DNA of 64,000 nucleotides from Golubevia sp. BC0850 (Eukaryota; Basidiomycota; Exobasidiomycetes; Golubeviales; Golubeviaceae), in NCBI GenBank assembly GCA_012976225.1, contig JAAVVG010000014.1, positions 620,001-684,000 of the forward strand, read 5' to 3'. The notes below the pieces were generated by a model, which was not told the DNA's origin, ran no database searches, and was given only the letters and a program-made list of their open reading frames with translations. Shown piece after piece: positions 22,072-33,000 of this stretch; position 1 is the first letter of the stretch, and every line of letters starts with the position of its first letter. Both the position numbers and the translations under genes were made by a program.

Positions 22072-25000
22072 TTAAAGCACATCCCAATCGTGCTCCTCCA
22101 AATTCTTCTCGGCCTTCTTCCTACTTGATTTCTTTCGAGATTCATTTATCTCATCTTTGCCTTTGATCTCAATACCATTAAAAATGACTGCACCAGCCGA
22201 TCGAGTCTCTTTCTCTGCAGTCTTGACAATGGGCTTGGATTGAGAAATAGATTTAGGTCTTGATGAAGTAGACGAACTTTCTTCTACGACTTGTGACGTT
22301 GATCTTGTTTTAGAACCAAGATTACTTGATGTAAAAGTACTCTGAGGAGGAGAAGTAGTTTGAGCAACTTTCTGACCTTTACTTCTTAAGAAATCTAAAT
22401 TGGTTGGTAATTTTGCATTAGCTGTACTTGAAGTTCTAGCAGCTGCAGCAGCAGATGTGGGTTGAAGACTTGAAGTTGCAATTTGAGCTCTTCTAGAAGT
22501 TGAAGAGTCAATACCGGATAGAGTTGACGTTTGAGTAGTCTCTCTTTCTTTTGAAGACCTCTCTTTCACCTTTGGCTCTTCAGGTTTTCGTCTATCTCTT
22601 TCTCTCACCTTGCCTTTCTCTTTCGACTTTTTACCAGCCAACAATATTGATTCAGCAGCTCTACCAGCATCAACGTAAGATTCTTCCATATCAACTCCAC
22701 CGCCAATTCTTTCCTTCTCTTTCGATTTAGATCCTCTTCTTTCTACTTTACTTGGATCATAAATCCTTGACAGGGTTTCTAAATCCAATTCTTCAAGATA
22801 GAAATCTTTGATCATAGACTGATTTTCAGATTTCAAGTCCAAATTCAAATGACTTCTGATCCCCAATTCTGGAGCATAAGAAATCGAATCCAAAACCTCC
22901 AAGACGTTCAGGTCTTCTAATTTCTCATAATCTAGTTGGATTCCTTGAGTTTTTGCAAGATAGAAGATGTTGTAGTTAAGCATAGTTAAGGCAGTAATGA
23001 AAGAATTCAAAGATTTCATTGGTGAGATCTCCGAATTTGAAGTCGAATTTGAAGAGCTAGAAGCAGATTCGGAAGATCTCTTGGAAGTTCCAGCAGTGGC
23101 CATAACCTTCCCATCCTCCTTCTTCGGCTCTTGAGAAGCTCTGGAGACAGAGCTTGGCCTTTTGACCTCAGACTCATCAGCTCCACCACCCATAACCGAA
23201 GCTCTACCCCAACCAAAATGATTGCTCCCAGGCAACTGAATGAAGCTCTCAAAGGTGCTTAAAGTAGATGCACCTAAATTCAGAGTTGAAGCTCCTAAAT
23301 TACCAATCACGCCTCTATTCCCACCTTCTTCAACTTCTGTCTTGTTCAAAGAGCTCAAATAATTGAAGTTGGAATTGTTCAGAGAAAGCTCAAGAACCTT
23401 GTTTGAATTCCTATCTCTTTCGTTTTCCTTGCTTTTGCTTTTAGTCAGAGACGGATTCAACCAATTCCGACCTATGGAAATCCTTCCATCTCTATCTGAA
23501 TTCAATTGGAAAGGTAATTCCATCCCAAGATAACATCTAATCAATTCCAAACTCTGAACACAATATAGAAGCGAGGTGTTGATCTCATCCTTTTGAAAAT
23601 CTTTCAGAGATGAAATTTTAGGTAAGGGTAATCTCAAAGAATTGATCGTTGGAGAGAAATCTGAAGGTTTGGTTTCAGTTGAAGAGGTAATTGATCTTTT
23701 GAAAAAAGAAGATGAAGTCGGAGAAGTAGGTTTGGAGGAAGAAGGATATCCACCAGGTAAACCCGAAACTGAAGAAAGTCCAAATGGTGAAAGAGAACTT
23801 TTAGAAGGTTGAGAAGGTTGAGAAGTTAATTGTTGAGGTCTTCTAACGAAAGGTGCGTTTTGAATGGAAGTTGAAGAGTTGATTCGATCTTTAGATTCAG
23901 CTTCAAGTTTCAAAGAAGCTTGAGTTGAGATTTTGAAAATCTTGAGCACTTTTCTGACTTGAAGAGTTCTCACTCTGATGGACGAAAAAAAGGCAAGAGA
24001 GTTCAGAGATAGGATGTCTCATTCACAAGGACAACTCGAGTTCCCAGGACTCACCTTACCAATTCCTTCTTAAGTTCTTCGTCTTCTTTCTCCAATTCTA
24101 ATTGCCTGCTCTTCAATCGTTGGATCTGAACAGATACGCCCTCTTTGACTACAGCTCTATCCTTAATCTCTCTCTTCTCCTCTTCCAGCCCAACCTCTCC
24201 TATCTCTTGAATTTGACTGTCATAATAATTCAAACCGTTCAAAGAGAAATGATTAGAGATGGCTCTGACGAATGGATTCCTAGTCGGTTTCTTGAAAGGA
24301 GTGATAGGTTCAACTTCAGGCTGAGCTTCAGTTGAACTTTCCATCGAAACCTCTTCCGAACGAAGGCGACCAGCCTTGTTCAGATTAACCACTCTTCTAG
24401 CCAAAAGTTCCCTTCGCTTCTCGATTTGAGTTCTGAGATGGGAATTGGAAGAGATAGTGGAATCGAGAGATGAATTGAGTTGGTGAAGTTTGGAAGATAA
24501 GCTTGAATGAGTGGCTCTCCTCTGTCTTCCTTGAGTAAAGATGGCAGAGCAATGCGTTCTACTAGTATAATCTGGATCAGCTAAATTGACAACCAGGATC
24601 TGATTGGAAGGAGAGACTTGAGCTTGCTGAAGGTAAACGTCCGCTGTTGGATCACCAAAAGGATCTTGAATCTCCTCTGCTTCTTCTTGTAAGCTTGAGT
24701 GATCCCTTTTCCCTTGTTGAATAAGTTTCCCTATCTGTTGATCTTGCTTTGACTGTATCTCTGGATGTGTACTCAACTCAGTCGCCACCTTCTTTCCTTT
24801 AGTTTGGTTATCTCCATCCTCATCTCCCTCGTCTTCACCTAGTATCTCCCTGACGAGTAGAGCTGCCTTGTAAGTTGCGTTTCCTACTCTATCCAAGTCT
24901 TCAAGATGAGAATTGAACCTTTCGTTTAGGCAAGTTGGACAGTAGAATCTTGATTGAGGTTCATGACACTGATCGCATCGAGGTAGAGCGGGTTGATGAG

Positions 25001-25076
25001 TACTAGCACTAGTATTAGTAGCTGAAGGTAGTGATGGATGTCGATGATGAGAATGAGAATGAGTAACTGTGTTCAT
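22072..25076 (-). CDS. ATG14: ATG14-like subunit of the autophagy PI3-kinase complex I
   Basis: Subunit that targets Vps34-Vps15-Atg6 to the autophagosome site. Two exons (25076-24055, 23974-22072) sum to 974 residues, much longer than yeast Atg14 (about 340) or human ATG14 (about 490). The N-terminus has two CxxC pairs (Cys34, 37, 46, 49) like the ATG14 cysteine repeats. A predicted coiled coil follows (SSKLHQLNSSLDSTI onward, then a Glu/Lys-rich helix to residue 340). The family core then continues with the VRTLQVRKVLKIFKIS and INSLRLPLPKI segments. A large Ser/Lys-rich disordered tail ends in HDWDVL, a candidate WxxL Atg8-binding motif at the extreme C-terminus. A UVRAG/Vps38 identity is the alternative; the zinc-like cysteines favour ATG14. 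Confidence 0.75.
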
Positions 25077-25339
25077 GACCGAGTTGAAGAGTCAATCAAG
25101 ACATTGGAATCAAGAATTGGAGGGGGAGAGGTGGGTGGTGGAGACGACGACTGCAGCTGGAATTTCTTCGCAGTCTGAACAACCTTCCAATTCCAATCCA
25201 ATCCTCTTCAAAGTGAAACCTTTTAAATCGAATTCCATTCAAGTAGAGTAGATCAAATAGTATAGCTTCTAGAAACATCGTCTTACAAGCTCCGTTTTAA
25301 CTGCCAACCTCTTACCTCGCCTCTCCATCCTTACGCAAC
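25077..25339. promoter_or_regulatory. Divergent promoter between ATG14 and COQ1
   Basis: 263 bases between start codons, without an evident TATA box in the expected position. Confidence 0.45.
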
Positions 25340-27502
25340 ATGCTCAATTCAACTTTACGACATTCCTTCCTTCAAGCAAAGCTTTCGAGGCGGACGACAT
25401 CGGCTATCAATCCTCATCAGCTCAATCTTTCAGCCCAGACTCGAAAGCAAAGCGCTTGGGGAGCTGCAGTAGATTCTGCGAAGAACTTACTCAATGATTC
25501 TAACCCACCGCCTCCTGCCTCAGTTGGCTCCACCGATAGCAAGGAGGATAGAGGTAAATCTAAATCGAAAGGTTAGTCAATCGAAATCCTAGACAAATGG
25601 AAAGGGAGGAGACAAAGCTTGCAAGGCAAACGGGTGAGGACGGGAAGAAAAGTGACAAGATAGAGATACAAGGTCGATTAGACCCTTGTTGGTGCAGTGA
25701 GGGAAGCCCGGAGTGTTCAAACAGTCAATACGGAGCATCTCTCCAACATCGAATCCAGAAGGAAGGGGGTGACGGTGCAAGTCAAGAAGGTCCACAGCTC
25801 CTCGGCTCGCAGACCTCAACAGGAAGAAACTCTCGCCTCTCACTTATTCCTCACTTTTCTCCTTCCCTATTTCTTCCTCATTCCCTCCCGGCTCTTTTCT
25901 ATAAAACAGCCTCCTTCAATTTCAAATCTCTTCTCCCAAAACCATCCTCACTCCTCCCTTCAAAACCAAAGTCAACTCCAATAATTCGAGATCCACTTTC
26001 ATTAGTTTCATCCGAATTATCCTCTTTGCGATCAAACGTTACATCACTTCTAGGATCTGGACATCCTGCTCTAGACACGATAGCCAAATATTATTTCCAA
26101 GCAGAAGGGAAACATGTTAGACCTTTAATAGTTTTATTGATGGCAAAAGCAACCAATGGTTTAAGTCCAACTTGGTCAAGTCGAAATTTGGGTGAAAGTG
26201 GCGATAGAGATTTCAGTGGGAACAACGAAAGTGGTAAACAAACGGAAAAGGATTGTGGTATTGATGAACCTTTAAGTCCTAGGGAAGTTTTAAATGACTT
26301 CAATCCACATATGGAAAGTGTTGAAGGAGTGCAAGGTCAAGAGAGGTCTAGTTTTACTTCAGCATCAACAATCACGTCAAGTCCAGAGACAATTGCCACG
26401 ACGTATGAAATCGGTTCTTATCCGATTTTACCAACTCAGAGGCGATTGGCTGAAATCACAGAAATGATTCATGTGGCATCTCTATTACATGATGATGTCA
26501 TTGATGCATCTTCAGTTCGTAGATCAGCTCCATCAGCACCTGCAGCTTTTGGAAACAAGCTTTCGATTTTAGGTGGGGATTTTTTACTTGGGAGAGCCAG
26601 TGTTGCATTAGCTAGATTAAGAGATAATGAAGTCGTGGAATTACTTGCAACTGTGATTGCTAATTTAGTTGAAGGTGAAGTCATGCAATTGAAAAGTCAA
26701 TCTAATTTGAATAGTAAACAAAATAAATCTATCTTTAGTAATTTTTGGAATGTCGGGAATAAGGAAATTTTAGGGAGGTCAAATGTTGAAGAAAGTAGGA
26801 ATGAGAATGGAAATTCTAGATTATCAATCAAACTTTCAAATTCTCCTTTCGCTCCAACACCTGAATTGTTTGAAAATTATCTTCAGAAGACTTATCTAAA
26901 GACTGCTGCTTTGATTGGTAAATCAGCTAGAGCTTCGGTTATCTTAGGTGGCAATGGTTCTGATTCTTCTTCTCTCTCATCAATCGGAACCGAAGATCTT
27001 AGTCGGAAAATCAGAGATTCAGCTTATGCATATGGAAGGAATTTAGGGATCGCCTTTCAATTAGTAGACGATCTTTTGGATTTCAAATCTACTAGTTTGG
27101 CTTTTGGGAAACCTAGTGGTGGAGCTGATTTGAGATTAGGTTTGGCGACTGCACCTGTACTTTACGCCTGGGAAGAAATGGAAGAGAAAGGGATGAAAGA
27201 AATGAAAGAAATGGTTGAGAGAAAGTTTGAAACTAAGGGAGATGTTGAGAAGGTGAGTTGTTAGGAGATGAAATTGTTGAAGAAAGAAAGAGATTGATTT
27301 CTCTTATGAAACCCCTTCATTCCTTTCCTCATATTTTCAGGTCTTGAGAATCGTCAATGCTTCCTCAGGTTTGGAGAGAACTGCAGATTTAGCTCGTCAT
27401 CATGCAAAATTAGCTACTGACGCTCTTGAAATCTTCCCAGAAAGTGAGGCTAGAGATGCTTTGATTCAACTTACAGAACAAGTCTTGACTAGGGCTAAGT
27501 GA
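25340..27502 (+). CDS. COQ1: Trans-polyprenyl diphosphate synthase for ubiquinone (COQ1)
   Basis: Mitochondrial enzyme that builds the prenyl tail of coenzyme Q. Three exons (25340-25571, 25910-27252, 27341-27502) sum to 578 residues. The N-terminus is rich in Arg, Ser and Leu with few acids, fitting a matrix presequence. The catalytic core shows GSGHPALDTIAKYYF, GKHVRPLIVLLMAKATNG, the first Asp motif LLHDDVIDASSVRR (about residues 270-280), KLSILGGDFLLGRAS, and the second Asp motif FQLVDDLLDF (about 461-470). Two long Ser/Asn-rich insertions, one before the first Asp motif and one in the middle, add about 150 residues over the usual length; fungal COQ1 proteins often carry loops here. The 338-nt first intron was placed by matching phase. 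Chain length (Q9 or Q10) cannot be read. Confidence 0.93.
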
Positions 27503-27976
27503 AATTGATCCGTCTCATCTTTGGAAGTTTCAATGATTTCTCATCCCCCTTTTCTAGATCGATTCCAATCTTCTCCACTGTTTCCTGTTGCTGCTCTTTC
27601 TTATCAATTGTCTACATCTTTAGAACTCCTCAATCTTCACAACCAATGAACCTCGCAATCTCATAGCAAGCAAGTCAAATTGACTTTTCTTTCTTCAGTT
27701 CCCTCAATTGTGAAGTTTGACTTGGCTGTGTGGCTGTGTCAATCTTTCAGCTGTTCGAGCATACCCTGTAAGAAGTCAGTAGTTTCGTTTTGATCAACCC
27801 ATGATCTTATGGTTTGCCTTGCAAAACTCTTTACAGCAATTTAGAAAACGAAACCTGAATAGAGCTTTGTTGCGAACGAAAGAATGAGTGTCGACAAAGA
27901 ATCACTTCGGGTCACGCAAAGCAGAAATTCCAGAAAAAAGAAAGGGAAAAAAGGGAGTTTCTATTACACGTCGATC
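27503..27976. other. Convergent 3' intergenic region
   Basis: 474 bases between the stops of COQ1 and the NAPE-PLD-like gene. No RNA gene or repeat was seen. It should hold both polyadenylation sites. Confidence 0.5.
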
Positions 27977-30045
27977 TCAACGGATTCTCCATTCAACCGA
28001 CCCTCCATGATTGACCAGGATAAAGCTAGCATCTCCGTCTCCCTTCTCAGACTCTCTTCCAAACCTGACTCCCATTTTTCGACAAGCTTTCCTGAGCTCT
28101 CGAATGCTGTTCTTGATTTCATTCTCCCCAGAGACGAAAGTTCCCCAATGAATTCCTATCGCGATCGGCGAAGAGCTTTTTCTTTCTGACGAGCTCGAAC
28201 CTTTCTCTGAGGCTCTGAGTCTTGCAATCTCTTTTTCTCTCTCGGAAATCATGAGCTTCATCACTCTGACAGCATCTTCTGGACCCATGTGATTCGAGGA
28301 ATTCAATTCGGGATCTATCCGAGGAAAGGGACTCCAAGCGGGTGGAATTGGATCGAAGGACTTTAAGAAAGAGATCGTGGCTCCTACTGAGATCGGGAGC
28401 AGTAGAAGATCAGGAGACCCTAACCGAGATGAGATTTGTTGAAAAGCTGGACAGACCGGATACGAGGGTGTTTTCGAAGCTGCTGAAAGGGAACCAGACT
28501 TTCCATCGACTCTGTGGTGAGGAGCACTTGGAGGCGAGTCCCTCGAAGAATCTGAAGCTTGATCTACCGTTTGATGTGATTGAAACTGATATCCAGTGTC
28601 CCCACCGAAGAATACTCTGAAAGGTTCTCTGTTCGTCCCCTTCTTTTGAGGAAATGGGTAATGTTCCAGAGTCCAGCTTGCCCACAGCGTCGTGTTGGCG
28701 TCCAATCCAACTCTTCCGGATGCGTGCTGAGCTGGTGTACAGACGAGCCTGACATGAGAAAGGTCGTTCATTGGATCCATCTTGAGCAGAGGTTTGTCAG
28801 AAGTTGGACTTCTTAGGAGGACCTCATCCCACCAATCCAATTCCGTCACCTGCTCTTCTGGGACGCTGAGAGGGGAAGCCGTGAAGAAGGACTTGTTTCC
28901 TAGAGGAACTACGAAACGTATGTGAGATGAGTTGAGGTTCCATAGCTCCAATATCGTGTTGTAGTCGAGATGGTCTGTGAGCAGAGTTGGAGATGGGAGA
29001 AGGCGTTGGAATCTTAGGCTTTCGATCCGGAACAGAGGGAGATCCTGGAGCAGAAAACACTTACCATAGTGTGAATGAGAGATGACTACTACGTCTATCG
29101 GCGGAAGATCAGCAACCGAGCAAGGAGCAGGGTAGGATCGAAGTGGACCTGCGAGTTGAGTCGGCGAGCACCTTTGAGAGTAAGATGAAGCAAAGAGATA
29201 TAAGATACGTGAGTAAGCAAGTCATGCAATAGCACCATGGGTACTGAAAGGTCGAGAGCAAGCGCTATTCAAAGCATCTTTGTGAAGGTTCTTTCCTCCC
29301 AAGAGTCGTGCCACTATCTCGCAGTCTGTACTCACCGTTCAGAAAAGATTGGATCAAACAGTACTCTTACTGGTCTCTCAAAGTCGTCCCCGGAAGAACC
29401 AATCGGAGGCAGCTGAAGCAATACTCCAGCATGTCCCAGCCAGGTAGCTTTCACTTGATCCTTCCTCTCCATCCCGAAGTCAGGCTTGACCACTTTCAAA
29501 ACCTCTTCTTCTTTACTCTTGCTTTCTGCCTCCTCTTGACTGGATCGAGTAGGACCATCAGAGACTGACTGGTTCTCTGCATCTTGCTCTAATCCCCACT
29601 CCAGATTCTCCCAAACCTCCCAGGCGGTTGGCTTGTGAGCACTCGGCCATGGGTTGCAAAAACCGGTCCTGACAACGTTCTCTTGATCTTTAGACTTCTC
29701 AGGGATTGGGTTCCAGTGAGGGAGATAGGAGGACCAAGTAGAACCAGGAGCTGGAGATAGAACGTGGTGCGGTGGAGGTAGGTCAGGAGTGGCTATCCTT
29801 TCCGAGATGAGAAGAGGCGGTCGAGTCTTGGATGGAATGCTTGAACTGGATGAAGTTGAAGTACGATTTTCGGTTGTTGAGCTGATGGTTGTCGAAGCAG
29901 TCGAGCTGAAAGAGGAGGAAGTATTCAGCATTGAAGATTGGTATGAGTTGAGAGGAAGAACGTTTGAGATCATCGTATCCACACTAAGTACGAATCGAAA
30001 AACACTATAGGTCATTGAATTGACCGACACATTGTTAAAATACAT
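27977..30045 (-). CDS. NAPE-PLD-like metallo-beta-lactamase-fold hydrolase
   Basis: Zinc hydrolase of the N-acyl-phosphatidylethanolamine phospholipase D family (fungal Fmp30 kin, mitochondrial in yeast). Three exons (30045-29336, 29171-29065, 28974-27977) sum to 604 residues. A Ser/Thr-rich N-terminus precedes NPWPS, VKATWLGHAGVLLQLP, VLFDPIFSERCSP and [23 protein letters not shown]. The HxHxDH metal site (about 269-274) is split by intron 2. Further sites are TPAQHASGR, FFGGDTGYQ and the C-terminal NHMGPEDAV and GIHWGTF. A low-complexity insert follows GGDTGYQ. The assigned ATG lies only 11 bases beyond the stop of NUP192, so a later Met (residue 11 or 24) may be used instead. Lipid substrate is inferred from the family only. 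Confidence 0.9.
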
Positions 30046-30056
30046 TTGAGAATTCT

Positions 30057-33000
30057 CTACTCAACTCTCATCATCACCTTCCCCTTAACGAATTGCTCCA
30101 AGAGATTCAAGAACAAATTCCTCTCGTCTTCTCCTTCTGAATCTGAATTCCCATTATTTCTACCTCCTCCTGCAAAAATCAATGCACTATTAGCAGCAGT
30201 GATAGAAGCCAGAAGATCTCTTGTCACTCCTGCATCGATCTCAGATCTAGTAGCAAGTCCACCTTCTCCCTCCTTGATTTGGTTTCCGATTGATTTTGAC
30301 TTTGAATTGCTTGATTTTGATCCACCTTTCCCGTTCACCCATAAAGCTGCTTGAGTTGAACAAAGAGCTAGAGTCTGCTCCAGTAAGATTGATGTTCGAT
30401 CGATTTCGAGGGGAGAAAGCCCTGGAGTTCGAAGGTACTCTGTCGAGTAGGATGCTAGATCTATAAGCGTTCCTAGAGAACTCGATTCATTTGGTGAAGT
30501 TCTTATTGTCTGCGGGCAGGGTCAACAAGAAGCAAGAATGGGAGACGGAAACAGGTGGCTCGGTCAGTATAAGCCATCAGATCAAGAGCGACAGAGAAAA
30601 CGAAACTCACCGGTTTGACGACAGCCTTTTGGAGATTCCAATCAACTGGATCTCTGCAAAGAACCAAAGGCCCATTGGTCTGTTCCCAGATTGCTGCAAC
30701 ACAACTAGCTGTGATTTCTCTCAGAAGTTCGTTGACATTTTCCTCTTGTCGAGCAATCTCTTCTCTTAGGTTCTCGTCCAGCAAAGACCTGTCATTTCCT
30801 TCATCGATCAAACTAGCCAATTCCATTGGATGTTGAAGTAGGTAAACTAAGGTTTGTAAGATCTTGGCAGAATGTTGAGAGAAGGTCGAAAGGATTCCTT
30901 GAGTTCCAGAGGTTGAGCTTTGACTTCGAGTCATGTTCAGGAATAGTTTCGAGATGACGGAAATCTCTTCCAACTGGGGTAGAGAGATTTGAGACCCTGA
31001 AGAACCGAAGGTGGTTTCACCAGAAATGAAAGTGCTTGCTGAACCGAAAGGTCTTCTACCCGATGTGAGGGGAGAGAATCGAAGAGCTGAACTGATAGGC
31101 TCGCCATAGACCAAGACGAAACCGTTGACATCAGATTCGACGAACCTTGCTGAAGCTCCGGACCAAACTCTAGACGAATCGGGCCCACCATCCAGGGAGT
31201 TCAACAGACTGACCACTACCTTCAGCATCAGAGTCCAACAGTAATGGAAAGGATTCCTTTGACCTGAAGAAAGAAGGGCTGTTGCTGCACCGTGTAATTC
31301 CAGCTCCACTGTGATTGCGTTTGAAGAGAGGGCTGTGGTGAGTCCACTAGCAGCTAGCTGTTCGGCAGAGGCGGGGTTGGAGGCCAAGGAGAGGAAGAAG
31401 GATAGAAGAGGAACTGCGTAAAGCGGTCTTGCTGCCATTCCATTTGATGCTTCCATTAGAGGTGCTCGACTTAGAAGGTCGACGCAGGATGAAAGCAGAG
31501 AGGTTTCGTGGAATTTGGCGGTCCAGAAGTTAGCTACGATTCCAACGTCCGGGCGTAATAGGAGCTCAAGCAAGGAACTCAAGAGCTCCAGATCCTCCTC
31601 GGCCTGAAGCGCTGCTTCTTTAGAAGATCCCCTAGCGGCTGCAGTTGCTTGATCCACCACTGAGCGCATGGTATCGATTGCATGGGTAGAGAAGGTATCC
31701 AGGCTTCGATGGATCGACCTGTGAGCCTCGGCGGAGACGATGCTAGTGGTTTGGGAAGAATTCCAAGCCAGAAGATGTCTAACTCTTCTGGTGCAAAGTA
31801 GAATCATCCTGAAGACTTGACGATAGTAAGATGGAACGGATGCGATTTGAACGCTGTTCTCCACTACGAAGATGTCGTGTTCAAGGATCCTTCGAGCTTG
31901 TTCGAGAGCCTCTTCGACCTCCTCTAGACTTTGACTTGATTCTCTGATTCTGCTTCCATCCGAGCTTTCGCCAAACCTTCCCCAGGCTGCTTCCAAGAGA
32001 GTGTTGAGGAGAGACATCCTCTCAGAGTGAAGGCTCAGCATGAGGTCGCCATCTCTTCTCTCGTCAGCTGCAATCCTAGCGCATTGGATCCAGCTATCCA
32101 AGCAAGCCTTTTCCATCTCCTTCGACTTCCCGCTGAGTTTAGCTTCAGAGACCAATCTTCCGAGACCGACTTCGAAGAGGTTGGTCCAAGCAGTGAGGTA
32201 GCATCCTTGAGTATCGATCGAGGTCCAGTCCAAATTGGCAGTGGCGATCAGCAATCTTGCCTGGTGAAAGTCAGACTCGAAAATGTCTTCTTCATCAGGA
32301 TCCTGAGCAGGTATACGAATACTTTCCAACTTGCTCATGAACAGAGAGACATCGTAAAGATAATCGTCTCCATAGACTCTGTCCACATCTAGATCTCCTC
32401 TCCTGACTGGATTTCTGAAAGCCGTTAGAGGAATGTTGTTGAACAAGGCTGCGATCTGAGGCTCCAACTCGGCTTGAAGATAAGGATCGCATTGAACTTG
32501 AACCGCGCTCTGAAGAGCTGAAGTCAGCTTCTCAGAATCGGCCAAGATCTTCAGGACAGTTTCCAGGCTTCCTTTCTTGTTTGTAGAGATTGAAGACTTG
32601 CCTTTTGAGGAGAACGGAGACATCTGAATGTCGGAAGCTAATAGCTTGAGAGCTCTGGCTTTGCACATGGTCCTCAGAGCATGCTCTCTACCAGCTTCGT
32701 CGGCTTCGCTCTTGAAGATTCCATCGACTTGCTCGAACCCTTGAGGAGGAGCTGGAAACTCCCCTGCGTCCTTGATGCTCATCTCTCCTATCGAATTCCA
32801 GAAGCTTTCCTTCCCTCTGATGAGTTCGAAAGCAGCGACGTGCTCAGGAGCATGAGACCAAGCAGCTCCCAAGAATTTCAATGAAGCTTCGAGGAGAGCT
32901 GGATTGTTGTCCCAGAGCTCCGTCCAGATCTCGATTGAAAGAGCAGCGGCCTCGATTGAAGTCCTTTCCAGAGCTTTCCCCTGTCGAAGTTCCTTCTGTG

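Noticed and set aside
25597-25909. In-frame extension of the COQ1 core upstream to 25597
   Set aside because: It is intron sequence: phase-1 donor at 25572 and acceptor at 25909 link the presequence exon to the core.
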